64,000 nt of DNA from Mycobacterium paragordonae (GCF_003614435.1 NZ_CP025546.1:3658001-3722000); one strand, 5' to 3'. Positions 8,766 to 21,599 are shown, counted from the stretch's first letter. Notes: generated by a model from the letters alone, not told the origin. A program made the numbers and translations.

Positions 8766-9499
8766 CCACCCTGATCGGCTTGGTCGGCATCGTCGCGCTG
8801 TCGGCCTGCGGACCGGCGACTCCGTCGACCAAAGCGTCGCCGCAGGCGCAGGCGAGCAGCGCCAGCACCACACTTAACAGCACGCCATCGCAACCGACGA
8901 CCACGTCGACGACCGCCGGGCGCACGGGTGTTTACGGTGATCCCGCGGCGGCTGCCAAGTACTGGCAACAGCAGTCTCTCGAAGACAATTGCGGGCTGGT
9001 TTCGGTAGCCGACGTGGTAGGAGAGATCACCGGGCATGCGCCGACCGAACAACAGGTGATCGCCCTGGCGGTGAGTACGCCGTCCGGGACCAACCCAGGT
9101 CCCATCTACGCGCCGGTGAACGACCCGAGCCACGCGAACGGCACGGGCGGCATCGAGATGGCGGACGAGGTGGTCCTGCTCGACCATTACGGCATCAAGT
9201 CGGTGATGACCGACGCCACAACGCATCCCGATCAAACCGGGCTGCCCGCGCTGGAGCGGTACCTCACCGCCAACCGCAAGATCATCGCGTGGGTGAATTC
9301 CGCCGTCATCTGGAACACCAGCGACCAGCGCACCGCGGCCGATCACTTCCTGGTGGTCACCGGGATCGACACCAACGCCGAAGTCATTCACCTCAACGAC
9401 CCCGGGGCCGACCATGCCGACGAACAGGTTTCGATGACGACGTTCACGACGGCGTGGCAGACCGGTGGCGACTCGATCGTCGTGACTGTGCCCGTCTGA
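8747..9499 (+). CDS. Lipoprotein with C39-like peptidase domain
   Basis: A 250-residue protein. A signal peptide ends in the lipobox VALSAC, so Cys is probably lipidated. A Ser/Thr-rich linker follows (about residues 25-60). The rest is a papain-like C39_2-type domain: DNCGLVSVADVVGEITG with the Cys, ADHFLVVTGID with the His, and HLNDPG with the Asp. Lipoproteins of this type may cleave peptides at the cell surface, but the substrate is unknown. It overlaps the upstream Rv2525c-like gene by 19 bases, so both products are likely made together and act in the envelope. A strong hairpin terminator follows at 9541-9571. Confidence 0.8.
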   Translation: MGSRPLTTLIGLVGIVALSACGPATPSTKASPQAQASSASTTLNSTPSQPTTTSTTAGRTGVYGDPAAAAKYWQQQSLEDNCGLVSVADVVGEITGHAPTEQQVIALAVSTPSGTNPGPIYAPVNDPSHANGTGGIEMADEVVLLDHYGIKSVMTDATTHPDQTGLPALERYLTANRKIIAWVNSAVIWNTSDQRTAADHFLVVTGIDTNAEVIHLNDPGADHADEQVSMTTFTTAWQTGGDSIVVTVPV

Positions 9500-9540
9500 C
9501 GGCCGCGTGAAGGCCGCGTGAAGCCCGCCTGAAGCGACGA

Positions 9541-9571
9541 ACACCCCGCGAGCGCCCGGCTCGCGGGGTGT
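9541..9571. terminator. Bidirectional stem-loop terminator
   Basis: A perfect 13-base-pair stem (ACACCCCGCGAGC at 9541-9553 with its complement at 9559-9571) and a 5-base loop lie between the convergent C39-like lipoprotein and katG genes. No T-run is obvious, as is common in mycobacterial terminators. It can serve both strands. Confidence 0.8.
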
Positions 9572-9589
9572 CGTCAGACCCGAGCGGGA

Positions 9590-11833
<2,244 letters not shown>

Positions 11834-11850
11834 TTATCTGAAACGGGCTG

Positions 11851-11868
11851 TGATCACGGTTGTGATCA
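11851..11868 (-). other. Inverted repeat in the furA-katG junction
   Basis: TGATCAC and GTGATCA, two perfect 7-base arms 4 bases apart, include the furA stop codon. In the mRNA this would form a small hairpin just upstream of the purine-rich katG leader. In other mycobacteria the katG mRNA is reported to be processed in this region; a role for this hairpin is inference. Confidence 0.5.
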
Positions 11869-12300
11869 GGAATCAGTTCTCGAGCAATCGGGGCAGAAGC
11901 CCCAATAGATGACCTCGGCCTCATCGAGGACGAAGCCATCCAAGACGTTGTCGTCGTCCGACGGCGTCAGGCACGGCATATCGCCGACGGCACAATCGAC
12001 GTCCGCGATCACACCGCAGGATCTGCACACGACGTGGTGATGGTTGTCGCCGACGCGCGACTCATAGCGCGCGACCAGACCGGAGGGCTGAATACGCCGC
12101 ACCAGGCCCGCCACGGTCAGCGCATTGAGCACGTCGTACACGGCTTGTCGGGACACATCGGGCAATCCGAGTCGCACCGCGGAGAAGATCGTGTCGGTAT
12201 CGGCGTGCGGATGCGCATGCACCGCTTCCATCACTGCAATTCGTGGCCGCGTTACCCGTAAATCGGCCGTTCGCAACTGCTCGGCGTGATCCGAGGACAC
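11866..12300 (-). CDS. furA: Ferric uptake regulator family repressor FurA
   Basis: A 144-residue Fur-family protein. The N-terminal winged helix is LRVTRPRIAVMEAVHAHPHADTD through SRQAVYDVLNALTVAGLVRR. Metal sites are in DNHHHVVCRSC and the C-terminal GFCPDCS (two CxxC pairs). FurA represses furA-katG in mycobacteria and releases on oxidative stress. The start is GTG 12300 with almost no ribosome binding site. Position directly ahead of katG is the standard mycobacterial operon. Confidence 0.97.
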   Translation of the reverse strand: MSSDHAEQLRTADLRVTRPRIAVMEAVHAHPHADTDTIFSAVRLGLPDVSRQAVYDVLNALTVAGLVRRIQPSGLVARYESRVGDNHHHVVCRSCGVIADVDCAVGDMPCLTPSDDDNVLDGFVLDEAEVIYWGFCPDCSRTDS

Positions 12301-12329
12301 ACAGCCATCCTGCGCACTTATCTGGAGTC

Positions 12330-12335
12330 AGTCAA
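12330..12335 (-). promoter_or_regulatory. Probable furA promoter element (-35, TTGACT)
   Basis: On the minus strand TTGACT is followed by GACTCCAGATAAG and lies 30 bases upstream of the furA GTG. A very similar TTGACT-TCCAGA block marks the furA promoter in M. tuberculosis and M. smegmatis, as I recall it. The -10 element cannot be assigned with confidence from spacing alone. Confidence 0.5.
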
Positions 12336-12407
12336 GACTTTGTCATACACCGCCGCAGGTATTCTCCAGCCTGCGGTTGCAGGGACCGCCTGAGGACGAA
12401 GAGGCCC

Positions 12408-13277
12408 ATGGCTGCCCAACATGTCCACTGGACGCCGTCGGGCGTCCGGATGCGTCTACACCGCCGTAGCCAAGGCGACGCGAACTGGCTTTTTCTCCCG
12501 GGTGGCCCGGGTATCGGATCGGAATCTCTGCAAGAACTCGTCGACGCCGTCGCGGTGTCCGGATCCTCGTGGCTGGTCGACCTACCCGGCGACGGCTCCA
12601 ACACGGACGCTCCCGGCGCCCCAGCGGATCCCTACCGCCTGTGGCCACAAGTTCTGCTCGAGGCGGCTCAAGCCGTCGACCATCCGGTCTACGTTGGACA
12701 TTCGACCGGCGGCGAATACCTGTTGGTGACCCCCGCGTTGGCCCGGGTGCTCGAGGGCCTGGTGCTGGTCAGCACAGCTCCTGACGCGTCGTGGATGCCG
12801 GTGTACGAGGAGATGACCACCAGAAAACCATTACCGGGTGTCGAACGTGCCGCGGCGCGATACGACTCGGAACCCACGGACGAACACCTGCGCGAGCTTG
12901 CGGTGCAATCGGCCCCGTGGAACTTCCTGGCCGACAGCGTCACCGCCGGAGCGGAAATGCTGCGGCGGATGCCGTACAACCTCGGCGCCGTGCAGTGGTC
13001 AGCCAAACATTTCGACCGCGACTACCGATTGGCGTGGTGGCCGACCACGTTGCCGACTCTGATCGTCAGCGGATCGGCGGACCGGATCGTCACGCAGGCG
13101 CTGTGGCAGCCTAAGCGCTTTCACACCGACAACGTGATCTGGCGCGTCGTACCTGAGGCGGGCCACTTTCCGTGGATAGAGCAACCCGACGCGGTACGGG
13201 ACGCCTTCGCCGAACTGGCACGACGCATCGGCGTCAACCGGTCACCGAGCGCTCCAGATCGGCCAGCGACGCGCTGA
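12408..13277 (+). CDS. Alpha/beta hydrolase
   Basis: A 289-residue protein from ATG 12408, preceded by GAGGACGAAGAG. The fold signatures are FLPGGPGIGSESL (oxyanion HG-like strand), nucleophile elbow YVGHSTGGEY with Ser, SGSADRIV with the acid and EAGHFPWIE with the catalytic His. The order and spacing fit a functional serine hydrolase, cytoplasmic as no signal peptide is seen. The substrate is unknown. It diverges from furA; the GTG of furA and this start are 107 bases apart. Confidence 0.85.
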   Translation: MAAQHVHWTPSGVRMRLHRRSQGDANWLFLPGGPGIGSESLQELVDAVAVSGSSWLVDLPGDGSNTDAPGAPADPYRLWPQVLLEAAQAVDHPVYVGHSTGGEYLLVTPALARVLEGLVLVSTAPDASWMPVYEEMTTRKPLPGVERAAARYDSEPTDEHLRELAVQSAPWNFLADSVTAGAEMLRRMPYNLGAVQWSAKHFDRDYRLAWWPTTLPTLIVSGSADRIVTQALWQPKRFHTDNVIWRVVPEAGHFPWIEQPDAVRDAFAELARRIGVNRSPSAPDRPATR

Positions 13278-13704
13278 GGTAATCCTCCGGAAAAGGCGGC
13301 ATGCCGCCGATCTGTTCCCGGAACTCCCCGGGCGTACCGGTCCAGTCGTAGGTGAGTGTGACGTCTGTGTGGTCGCCTTTCGGGGCGAGTTCGTAGCGCC
13401 AGAACCAGCCGCCCGCAGCATGATTGCCCGCATCGTCGAGCCGGCCCGGCATCCAGGCAATGGCGTGATCTTTCTCGAACTCGGTGACCAGGTTGTAGGT
13501 GACGTAGTCCCCGCCGGCCGCCTCGAGATACATGTTCATGGCGAAAATCTGGCCGACTCCGGTAATCGGCTCGGCGTCCACGGCGTCGCGAACCCAGTCG
13601 GTGGGTTCGGTGTCGCAATGACGCACCGGGTCGGCCAGCACCGCGAAGATCGCCGTCGGCGTGGCCGAGATGGGTCGCGTGACCTCGAAGCGCTCGCTAC
13701 TCAT
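13234..13704 (-). CDS. SRPBCC (START-like) domain protein
   Basis: A 156-residue protein starting MSSERFEVTRPISATPTAIF, a typical opening of polyketide cyclase/START-like folds. It ends with a long helix (FPEDYLSASLADLERSV). These proteins bind hydrophobic ligands in a helix-grip pocket; the ligand is unknown. Its start overlaps the stop of the DUF899 gene by 8 bases, so the two form a translationally coupled pair. Its 3' end overlaps the convergent hydrolase gene by 44 bases. Confidence 0.85.
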   Translation of the reverse strand: MSSERFEVTRPISATPTAIFAVLADPVRHCDTEPTDWVRDAVDAEPITGVGQIFAMNMYLEAAGGDYVTYNLVTEFEKDHAIAWMPGRLDDAGNHAAGGWFWRYELAPKGDHTDVTLTYDWTGTPGEFREQIGGMPPFPEDYLSASLADLERSVTG

Positions 13705-14389
13705 CGCCGTCCTCCGGTCCATAGGCGCGGGCAATGTCGGACGAGCCGGACCAGCCGGAGTAGGTGGGCCGCGACGGCCACCCGGGCGGCGAGTCGAGCC
13801 ATTCCTCCTGCCGCCCCCAGGGCAGGATGTCGATCAACGCGAAAGAGTGGCTGAGCTGCTCGGTTCCGCGGCCATTGGTGTGCCAGGTGCGGTAGACGGT
13901 CTCACCATCGCGCAAGAACACGTTGACGGCGAAGCCGCCGCCGGGCGGTGCGTCCATGTCGGCGCCGAACGAGCTGTCCGAAGACGAGTACCACTGCATC
14001 CGGTTGCCGACCTTGCGCCGGTACTCGAGCGCCTCGTCGATCGGTCCGTTGGTGACGATGACGAAGCGGGCGTCGTAGTTGTCGAGGAACTCGAGCCGGG
14101 TGAACTGCGAGGTGAACCCGGTGCATCCCGGGCACTGCCACTCCGCACCCGGCGACCACATGTGGTGGTAGACGATGAGCTGCGAGCGGCCGCCGAACAC
14201 CTCGGCCAGGCGGACCGGGCCGTCGGCGCCGATCAGCGTGTAGTCGGGCAATCGCACCATCGGCAGGCGGCGACGCTGGGCGGCGATCGCATCCAGTTCC
14301 CGGGTCGCGGCCTTCTCGCGTTTGCGCAGCTCGTCGAGCTCCGCGCGCCAGGTCTGCTGATCGACGATGGGCGGCTTGGCTTCAAGCAT
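13697..14389 (-). CDS. DUF899 family thioredoxin-fold protein
   Basis: A 230-residue protein from ATG 14389 with an AGGAGAAGG ribosome binding site. The N-terminal helix (WRAELDELRKREKAATRELD) and the block HHMWSPGAEWQCPGCTGF are signatures of DUF899, a thioredoxin-like family. The CPGC looks like a redox CxxC. MQWYSSSDSSFGADM and VFLRDGETVYRTWHT complete the family pattern. Probably a cytoplasmic redox protein; the reaction is not known. It is the first gene of a pair with the SRPBCC gene. Confidence 0.9.
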   Translation of the reverse strand: MLEAKPPIVDQQTWRAELDELRKREKAATRELDAIAAQRRRLPMVRLPDYTLIGADGPVRLAEVFGGRSQLIVYHHMWSPGAEWQCPGCTGFTSQFTRLEFLDNYDARFVIVTNGPIDEALEYRRKVGNRMQWYSSSDSSFGADMDAPPGGGFAVNVFLRDGETVYRTWHTNGRGTEQLSHSFALIDILPWGRQEEWLDSPPGWPSRPTYSGWSGSSDIARAYGPEDGDE

Positions 14390-14569
14390 GGGATCCACCT
14401 TCTCCTGTGATGTGTCCAGTCTCTGGGTATGACCCGCCGTGCTCCCGAAATTCACCGTCGCGGCCGGTGTGACGGGGACAGGGGTTTCGTTCGGTACCCG
14501 CGGGGAACTAGTAACCCGCCGGCGTATGCCATGCCGGACTCCCGTCGGAGCTCCGGCGCCACGAAAGGC

Positions 14570-15442
14570 ATGACCCGCTTGTCCGAGGAACTGAAGCCGC
14601 ACTTTGACGATGTGCAGGCACATTACGACCTGTCCGATGACTTCTTCCGGCTGTTTCTGGATCCCACCCAGACATACAGCTGCGCATATTTCGAGCGCGA
14701 CGACATGACCCTCGAAGAGGCGCAGATCGCCAAGATCGACCTATCGCTGGGCAAGCTGGGCCTGCAGCCGGGCATGACGCTGCTCGACATCGGCTGCGGC
14801 TGGGGCGCAACCATGCGTCGCGCCATCGAGAAGTACGACGTCAACGTCATCGGCCTGACTCTGTCCAAGAACCAGGCCGCGCACGTGCAGCAGAAGTTCG
14901 ACGAAATGGACACCGCACGTAACCGTCGGGTGTTGTTGCAGGGCTGGGAACAGTTCACCGAGCCTGTGGACCGCATTGTGTCGATTGGCGCGTTCGAGCA
15001 CTTCGGCCGCGATCGCTACCAGGATTTCTTTTCGCTGGCCTACAAACTGCTGCCGGCAGACGGTGTGATGCTGCTGCATACCATCACCGGATTGACCCGG
15101 GAGCAACTGGCCGAGACTGGTCTGCCCATCTCCATGAATCACATCCGGTTCGTGAAATTCATTCTCACGGAGATCTTTCCGGGCGGTCAGTTGCCGGATA
15201 CCGATATGGTGGCGGGGTTCTCGCAAGCGGCCGGTTTTGCGCTGACCAGGCGCCAGTCGCTGCAGCAGCACTACGCCAAGACGCTCGATCGCTGGGCCGC
15301 AGCCCTGGAGTCGCGTCGCGACGAGGCCGTCGCAATTCAGTCCCAAGAGGTCTACGACCGGTATATGAAATACCTGACCGGCTGCGCCGACCATTTCCGC
15401 ACCGGCTATATAGACGTCAATCAGTTCACCCTGGAAAAATAG
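14570..15442 (+). CDS. Mycolic acid cyclopropane synthase/methyltransferase (CmaA1-like)
   Basis: A 290-residue S-adenosylmethionine-dependent methyltransferase. VQAHYDLSDDFFRLFLDPTQ, TYSCAYFERDDMTLEEAQ and LLDIGCGWGATMRRA are near-identical to M. tuberculosis CmaA1, PcaA and related enzymes. GAFEHFGRDRY carries the conserved Glu that binds the bicarbonate/active site, and YMKYLTGC and VNQFTLEK complete the family ends. It should add a methylene bridge or methyl branch to unsaturated meromycolate chains. The middle part is closest to CmaA1 and the QKFDEMDT stretch to PcaA, so exact specificity is open. Confidence 0.93.
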   Translation: MTRLSEELKPHFDDVQAHYDLSDDFFRLFLDPTQTYSCAYFERDDMTLEEAQIAKIDLSLGKLGLQPGMTLLDIGCGWGATMRRAIEKYDVNVIGLTLSKNQAAHVQQKFDEMDTARNRRVLLQGWEQFTEPVDRIVSIGAFEHFGRDRYQDFFSLAYKLLPADGVMLLHTITGLTREQLAETGLPISMNHIRFVKFILTEIFPGGQLPDTDMVAGFSQAAGFALTRRQSLQQHYAKTLDRWAAALESRRDEAVAIQSQEVYDRYMKYLTGCADHFRTGYIDVNQFTLEK

Positions 15443-15552
15443 GCCCCGCTCGGTTCGATCGCTCGGGTCGCGGCGCGCAATTCGACCCGTGTTTGGGAAT
15501 GCGCGCTGCGGTGTATAGATAGCTACGACTCCGACCTTAGAAAGGGCTAGTG

Positions 15553-15831
15553 ATGAAACCCCTCGCACCTGCCGCAATTGTCATCGCCGCGCTGATGTTC
15601 AGCGGATGTTCGGCTTCCAAGGTCATCAATACCGGTGGCGACACCAAGTGCAAAGACTTCACGACGCAGGACGAGAAGAAGCAGAGCGAAGAAGTCAGCA
15701 AGATGCTCAAGGACAAGAACGGCGCAGAGCCCAGCTCCCTGGAGATCAACGCGACCCGCCTCTCGGCGCAGACGTACTGCCAGACGCTGGGCAAGCCGGA
15801 CAGCAAGATCTCCGAAGCGCCGCACGGCTGA
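15553..15831 (+). CDS. Small lipoprotein
   Basis: A 92-residue protein from ATG 15553 with AAAGGG upstream. The signal peptide ends in the lipobox LMFSGC. The mature part has two Cys (KCKDF and TYCQTL) and a charged helix (DEKKQSEEVSKMLKDKNG). This resembles a family of small mycobacterial lipoproteins that may fold like acid-stress chaperone HdeA; that is a weak similarity from memory. Likely anchored on the outer face of the cytoplasmic membrane; function unknown. Confidence 0.8.
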   Translation: MKPLAPAAIVIAALMFSGCSASKVINTGGDTKCKDFTTQDEKKQSEEVSKMLKDKNGAEPSSLEINATRLSAQTYCQTLGKPDSKISEAPHG

Positions 15832-15939
15832 CCGAACGGTCCTGCTGGACGGCCGGACGGCTGTCCAGCGGGACCCGTTCCCCCGACAATCCAGCAAGGA
15901 CGCCGACCAGGTTGCCGGCGCCGCTTCTCCGCCCGATAA

Positions 15940-17678
<1,739 letters not shown>

Positions 17679-17692
<14 letters not shown>

Positions 17693-18437
17693 CTGAATAC
17701 CCCTGCGCGCGAAGGCTTTGTACCGGCTCGGGCTTGGTGAAATACATGGCTACGCTCTTGCCCACAAGCGGATTCAGCGCATGCTCGGCCAGCTGAGTGA
17801 TCTTGGGCCGCTGCATGAGATCCCACACCAGCAGCTTGTGATATGCGGTGACCGCCGGATGGTCGTTATTCGACGGCCCGACTGCGCATTTAAGCCACCA
17901 GAACGGCGAATGCAGCGCGTGGGCGTGGTGGGTATGCGTCAATTCCATTCCGCGACCGGCGATTTTGTCGCGCAGCGCACTGGCCCGGTAGATCCGCACA
18001 TGGCCGCCCTCGTTGCTGTGGTACTCCTCGGACAGCAGCCAGCAGACTCGCTCGGGAAGCCATCGCGGCACGCTGACCGCCAGGATGCCACCGACTTTCA
18101 GTACCCGGATCAGTTCCGCGATGGCGGCATCGTCGTCGGGGATGTGTTCCAGGATCTCCGAAGCGATCACGCAGTCGAACGTCTCGTCCGCATAGGGCAG
18201 ATTGAGCGCGTCGCCACGAACCACTTTCGCTGCGGCGGCTTGCGGCGCCTCGCCGGTCTCTGCCATCGCACGCAGCAAGGTGTCCACCGACCGGAGTTCG
18301 GCGGCGTCCTGGTCGAAGGCGACCACATCGGCGCCTCGCCGATAGGCTTCGAAGGCGTGCCGACCGGCGCCACAGCCCACGTCGATGACCTTGGTAGCAG
18401 GACCGATTCCGAGCCTCTCGAAATCGACCGTCAGCAT
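17679..18437 (-). CDS. SAM-dependent methyltransferase of a glycosyltransferase operon
   Basis: A 252-residue class I methyltransferase: VIDVGCGAGRHAFEAYRRG (motif I), VVAFDQDAAEL (acidic loop), ALNLPYADETFDCVIASEIL, then IPDDDAAIAELIRVLKVGG and VSVPRWLPERVCW. This is the Methyltransf_11 pattern. Its start overlaps the glycosyltransferase stop by 7 bases, and its end overlaps the prenyltransferase-fold gene by 14, so all three are translationally coupled. It may methylate the product of the glycosyltransferase; the substrate is not known. Confidence 0.88.
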
Positions 18438-19684
18438 CGCGGTCCGCCCTCGACGGCCCGTCGCTCAATCGCCTGCTGATACACCCGCACGGTTTGAGCG
18501 GCCACCGCGTCCCAGCTGAACACGTTGACCGCCCGCCTGCGTCCGGCCTCGCCCAGGCTGCGGCGCCGCTCCGGTGAGTCCAGGAGCTTTCCGATCGCCT
18601 GGGTCAGGGCATCCACGTCGGCGGGAGCCACCAACTCGGCGCAAGCACCATCTGTCCCGAGGACCTCGGGCAGCGCGCCGACACGGCTGGCGACGATCGG
18701 CGTCCCACTGGCCATCGCTTCCACCGCGGGCAATGAAAAGCCTTCGTAGAGCGAGGGAATGCACGCAACTTCGGCGGAGGCGAACAGAGCGGCGAGGTCG
18801 GCGTCAGGCAGGCCGCTGGCGATGTGGACGATGTCGGAGATTCCCAACTCGGCGATCAATTTGTGGGTGGGACCGTTGGCTTCCACTTTGGCGACCAACC
18901 GCAACTCGAGGTCGCGGCTGGTGCGCAGTTTGGCGACAGCGTGCAGCAGGGTGCTGACGCCCTTGAGCGGAGTGTCGGCACTCGCGATCGCCATCACCCG
19001 GCCGGGTTGCCGTGGTGACGAACCCGGCTGGAACAGTTCGGTATTCACCCCCAGCGGCACCACATGCAGTTGATCGGGGGAGACACCGAAGTCCGCGACG
19101 ATGTCGGTAGCCGATGACGACGAGACGGTCAGCAGGTCGGGGATCTGCCGGGCCACCTGCTTCTGCATGCTGGAGAACCCGTACCACCTGTGCACCAACG
19201 GCTTTCGCCACCATCGCGCGGCAGCAAGGTCGAGCAATCGGTCGCGCGTGATCGGGTGGTGCACGGTGGCCACGACGGGCATGCCCGCATCCGCGATGGT
19301 GAGAAGTCCCGTTCCCAGGCTCTGATTGTCGTGCACGACGTCAAAATCGGCCGCCCGGTCCGCCAGTAGCCGCGCCGCACGCAGCGTGAAGGTTCGGGGT
19401 TCGGGGAACCCGGCCGTCCACATCGTGGCCAACTCGAGCAGGTCGATGGAGTCGCGGATCTCGCTCGGCCGTGGCACCCGGAAGGGGTCCGGCTCGCGGT
19501 ACAGGTCGAGGCTCGGGACCTTGGTCAGGCGAACCCGCGGATCGAGCAGCTCCGGATACGGCTGGCCGGAGAACACTTCCACCTCGTGGCCGAGGACGAC
19601 CAGTCCGCGGCTGAGATGCCGCACATAAACGCCCTGTCCGCCGCAGTGGTCCTTACTCCGGTAGGACAGCAGAGCAATTCGCAT
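18431..19684 (-). CDS. GT-B fold glycosyltransferase, family 4 type
   Basis: A 417-residue protein from ATG 19684 (GAAGG upstream). The N-terminal lobe has SKDHCGGQGVYVRHLSRGL, the acceptor-side glycine loop of GT4 enzymes. The C-terminal lobe has GVNTELFQPG, ASADTPLKGVSTLLHAV, and PSLYEGFSLPAVEAMASG with the E(x7)E motif that binds the sugar nucleotide, so it looks active. It is cytoplasmic or membrane associated. First gene of a three-gene overlapping operon. Promoter and operator elements lie at 19780-19824. The sugar and acceptor are unknown. TTG 19690 is an in-frame alternative start. Confidence 0.9.
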   Translation of the reverse strand: MRIALLSYRSKDHCGGQGVYVRHLSRGLVVLGHEVEVFSGQPYPELLDPRVRLTKVPSLDLYREPDPFRVPRPSEIRDSIDLLELATMWTAGFPEPRTFTLRAARLLADRAADFDVVHDNQSLGTGLLTIADAGMPVVATVHHPITRDRLLDLAAARWWRKPLVHRWYGFSSMQKQVARQIPDLLTVSSSSATDIVADFGVSPDQLHVVPLGVNTELFQPGSSPRQPGRVMAIASADTPLKGVSTLLHAVAKLRTSRDLELRLVAKVEANGPTHKLIAELGISDIVHIASGLPDADLAALFASAEVACIPSLYEGFSLPAVEAMASGTPIVASRVGALPEVLGTDGACAELVAPADVDALTQAIGKLLDSPERRRSLGEAGRRRAVNVFSWDAVAAQTVRVYQQAIERRAVEGGPRC

Positions 19685-19779
19685 ACTCAACCCTTCGCCG
19701 CCAGCGATCGACCAGGAAAAGGGGACGAAGGCGCCAATCTCATTGCTGTCAACGCACCCGTGAACGGCGGGACAGCAAA

Positions 19780-19795
19780 CTGGACATGTGTCCAG
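19780..19795. promoter_or_regulatory. Inverted repeat, probable repressor operator
   Basis: CTGGACA-TG-TGTCCAG, 7-base arms around a 2-base spacer, sits directly downstream of the -10 element of the minus-strand promoter of the glycosyltransferase operon, where the transcript should begin. This is the classic place for a repressor site. The regulator is not encoded next to it. Confidence 0.6.
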
Positions 19796-19824
19796 ATTAT
19801 AGTTCGGTCAGCTAATTGACGCAA
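19796..19824 (-). promoter_or_regulatory. Promoter of the glycosyltransferase operon
   Basis: On the minus strand TTGCGT (19819-19824) and TATAAT (19796-19801) are separated by 17 bases, a good sigma-A-type promoter. It lies about 110 bases upstream of the glycosyltransferase ATG. Confidence 0.65.
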
Positions 19825-20133
19825 ACGCACCCCCACCAGATCACCGCTTCCCGCTGTCCACGGTGCGCATCGAACCCCGGACCGATCGGGGAGCCGCGCA
19901 CACCGCCGTTCCGCCGCGTGACAACGCTCCCAATTCGAGGCTCCCCATTCGAGCTCGATACCGGCTGCTCTGCTGAACCGGCCGACGCTACGACAATCCC
20001 GTCTCAAGCTACGACAACCACGACGTCAGCGCGAACCCGCCCGCTCCGAATGCTCCGCCGGCGAATGCCGGGCGCGCTTTCAGTTTGCGGACAGTTCCGT
20101 TAAAACGCGCCAAATCGGTTTAGTCTCATCGAG
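19825..20133. other. Intergenic region between the glycosyltransferase operon and the acyltransferase
   Basis: No gene is supported here. It holds two direct copies of GCTACGACAA at 19987-19996 and 20008-20017, 21 bases apart or two helical turns, upstream of the acyltransferase. This spacing fits an activator or repressor site, but it is unproven. Confidence 0.4.
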
Positions 20134-20943
20134 ATGACTCGGCAACGACTCCCCAAAGAACTTCGCCACCGCGACCCGGAGTTCATTCGCGCCGTGCTGC
20201 CTCCGCTGTGGTTGGCCTCGACGGTGTGGTTCCGCGCCGAGGTTCACGGCTTCGAGAATGTGCCCGACGAGCCGGTGCTGTTTGTGGGCAATCACAGCGG
20301 CGGGGGCGCGACCCCGGACACGTTCGTCTTCCTGCTGGCCTACAACACCTACTTCACCGTCGAGGGCCGTCCTCTCTACGCGCTGGCGCACGACACGGTC
20401 ACCGCCGCACCGGTCATCGGCGGACTGACCCGCAAGCTCGGCGTGGTCCCGGCAGCCAATTCCTTCGCCGAGCGCATCTTCGACAGCGGTGGGTCGGCGC
20501 TGGTCTACCCGGGCGGCGACGTGGAGGCCCTGCGCCCGTGGCGCGATCGCAACAAGATCATCTTCTCGGGCCGTAAAGGCTTCCTGCGGCTGGCGCACAA
20601 GTGCAACGTGAAGATCGTGCCGGTGGTGGCGACGGGCGGCCATGACACCTTGATTGTCCTCAATGACGGCCGCCGGACCGCGCAATTGCTGCGGCTGGAC
20701 AAATTGGCGCGGGTGAAGAGCATGCCGATGACGCTGAGCATTCCGTGGGGACTGTCGCCGCTCCCACTGCCGCACTTTCCCCTTCCGGCGAAGATCCGCA
20801 TGCAGGTGCTCGAGCCGATCGATGTGCGGGACAGGTTCGGCGAGGATCCGGATTGGGACCGCGCATTGGGCTATGTCACCAGCGTCATGCAGGTTGGATT
20901 GTCAAAGCTGGCCAGCAAGACCATCGTCCCGATGGTCCGGTGA
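20134..20943 (+). CDS. PlsC/LPLAT-type acyltransferase
   Basis: A 269-residue protein. FVGNHSGGGATPDTFVF is the NHxxxxD-type catalytic motif with a longer gap than in PlsC, as in the DGAT-like branch. LVYPGGDVEALRPW is the acceptor-site motif, and GRKGFLRLAHKCNVKIVPVVATGG follows as in this branch. It probably acylates a glycerolipid or similar alcohol at the membrane. It diverges from the glycosyltransferase operon and is followed after one base by an SRPBCC gene, so these two likely form an operon. Confidence 0.88.
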   Translation: MTRQRLPKELRHRDPEFIRAVLPPLWLASTVWFRAEVHGFENVPDEPVLFVGNHSGGGATPDTFVFLLAYNTYFTVEGRPLYALAHDTVTAAPVIGGLTRKLGVVPAANSFAERIFDSGGSALVYPGGDVEALRPWRDRNKIIFSGRKGFLRLAHKCNVKIVPVVATGGHDTLIVLNDGRRTAQLLRLDKLARVKSMPMTLSIPWGLSPLPLPHFPLPAKIRMQVLEPIDVRDRFGEDPDWDRALGYVTSVMQVGLSKLASKTIVPMVR

Positions 20944-20944
20944 G

Positions 20945-21379
20945 ATGACCCAGACCGTCACCGTCGTCCGCCATATCGACTGCCCGCTCGAAACGAGCGG
21001 TGCCTTCATCACCGACCCCCACGCTCTGTTCCCCAAGGTCTCCACCTTCAGCCGATGCGGGTTCGTCAAGTCGCGCGACGACGGCGAACTGTGGGACGTC
21101 TATATGGACAGTGGCACCATTCAGCTCGGTGGCCGGGTGCTGATCACGCCTCCGACGGGCAGCCTGTTGAAGTGGCGGGCAGTGCAGGGAACGCGCCACT
21201 CGTTCGCCGCGCTGGTTGAACCCGACGGCGACGGTAGCCGCCTCACTCTGACGCTGACGTTTTCCACCACCGGCCTGGGAGTCGCCCGGCTCAGCGAGTG
21301 GCTCGGACGCGGGCTGGTCTCGCGGAATCTGGAGGCCGCGGCCGAGGAAATCCGGCACTTCCTGGAGTTCGAGAGATAA
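20945..21379 (+). CDS. SRPBCC (polyketide cyclase/dehydrase-like) protein
   Basis: A 144-residue single START-like domain. It opens MTQTVTVVRHIDCPLETSG and ends with a helix (SRNLEAAAEEIRHFLEFE). The central strands (GGRVLITPPTGSLLKW) are consistent with a ligand pocket. It begins 1 base after the acyltransferase stop and should be co-translated. A lipid carrier or modulator function linked to the acyltransferase is inference. Confidence 0.83.
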   Translation: MTQTVTVVRHIDCPLETSGAFITDPHALFPKVSTFSRCGFVKSRDDGELWDVYMDSGTIQLGGRVLITPPTGSLLKWRAVQGTRHSFAALVEPDGDGSRLTLTLTFSTTGLGVARLSEWLGRGLVSRNLEAAAEEIRHFLEFER

Positions 21380-21599
21380 CACCGCGGAGTGCCGGCCGTC
21401 GGACCGGCATTTCGGTCGCGGGCTGAATATGTGCTTTATTGGTAAAGGCTGTGCAAACAGCAGGCAACGAGCTGTTGTCTGGCGTAACGCTACGAGGTGA
21501 TGTCCGCTCAGGGCCCGGATGGGGGATTCGGGCCGAGCGTCCATTGAGCGTCACCCGGAATGCGGCTGCCAGCCGACCACACCGATCGGAGGAGGCGTG

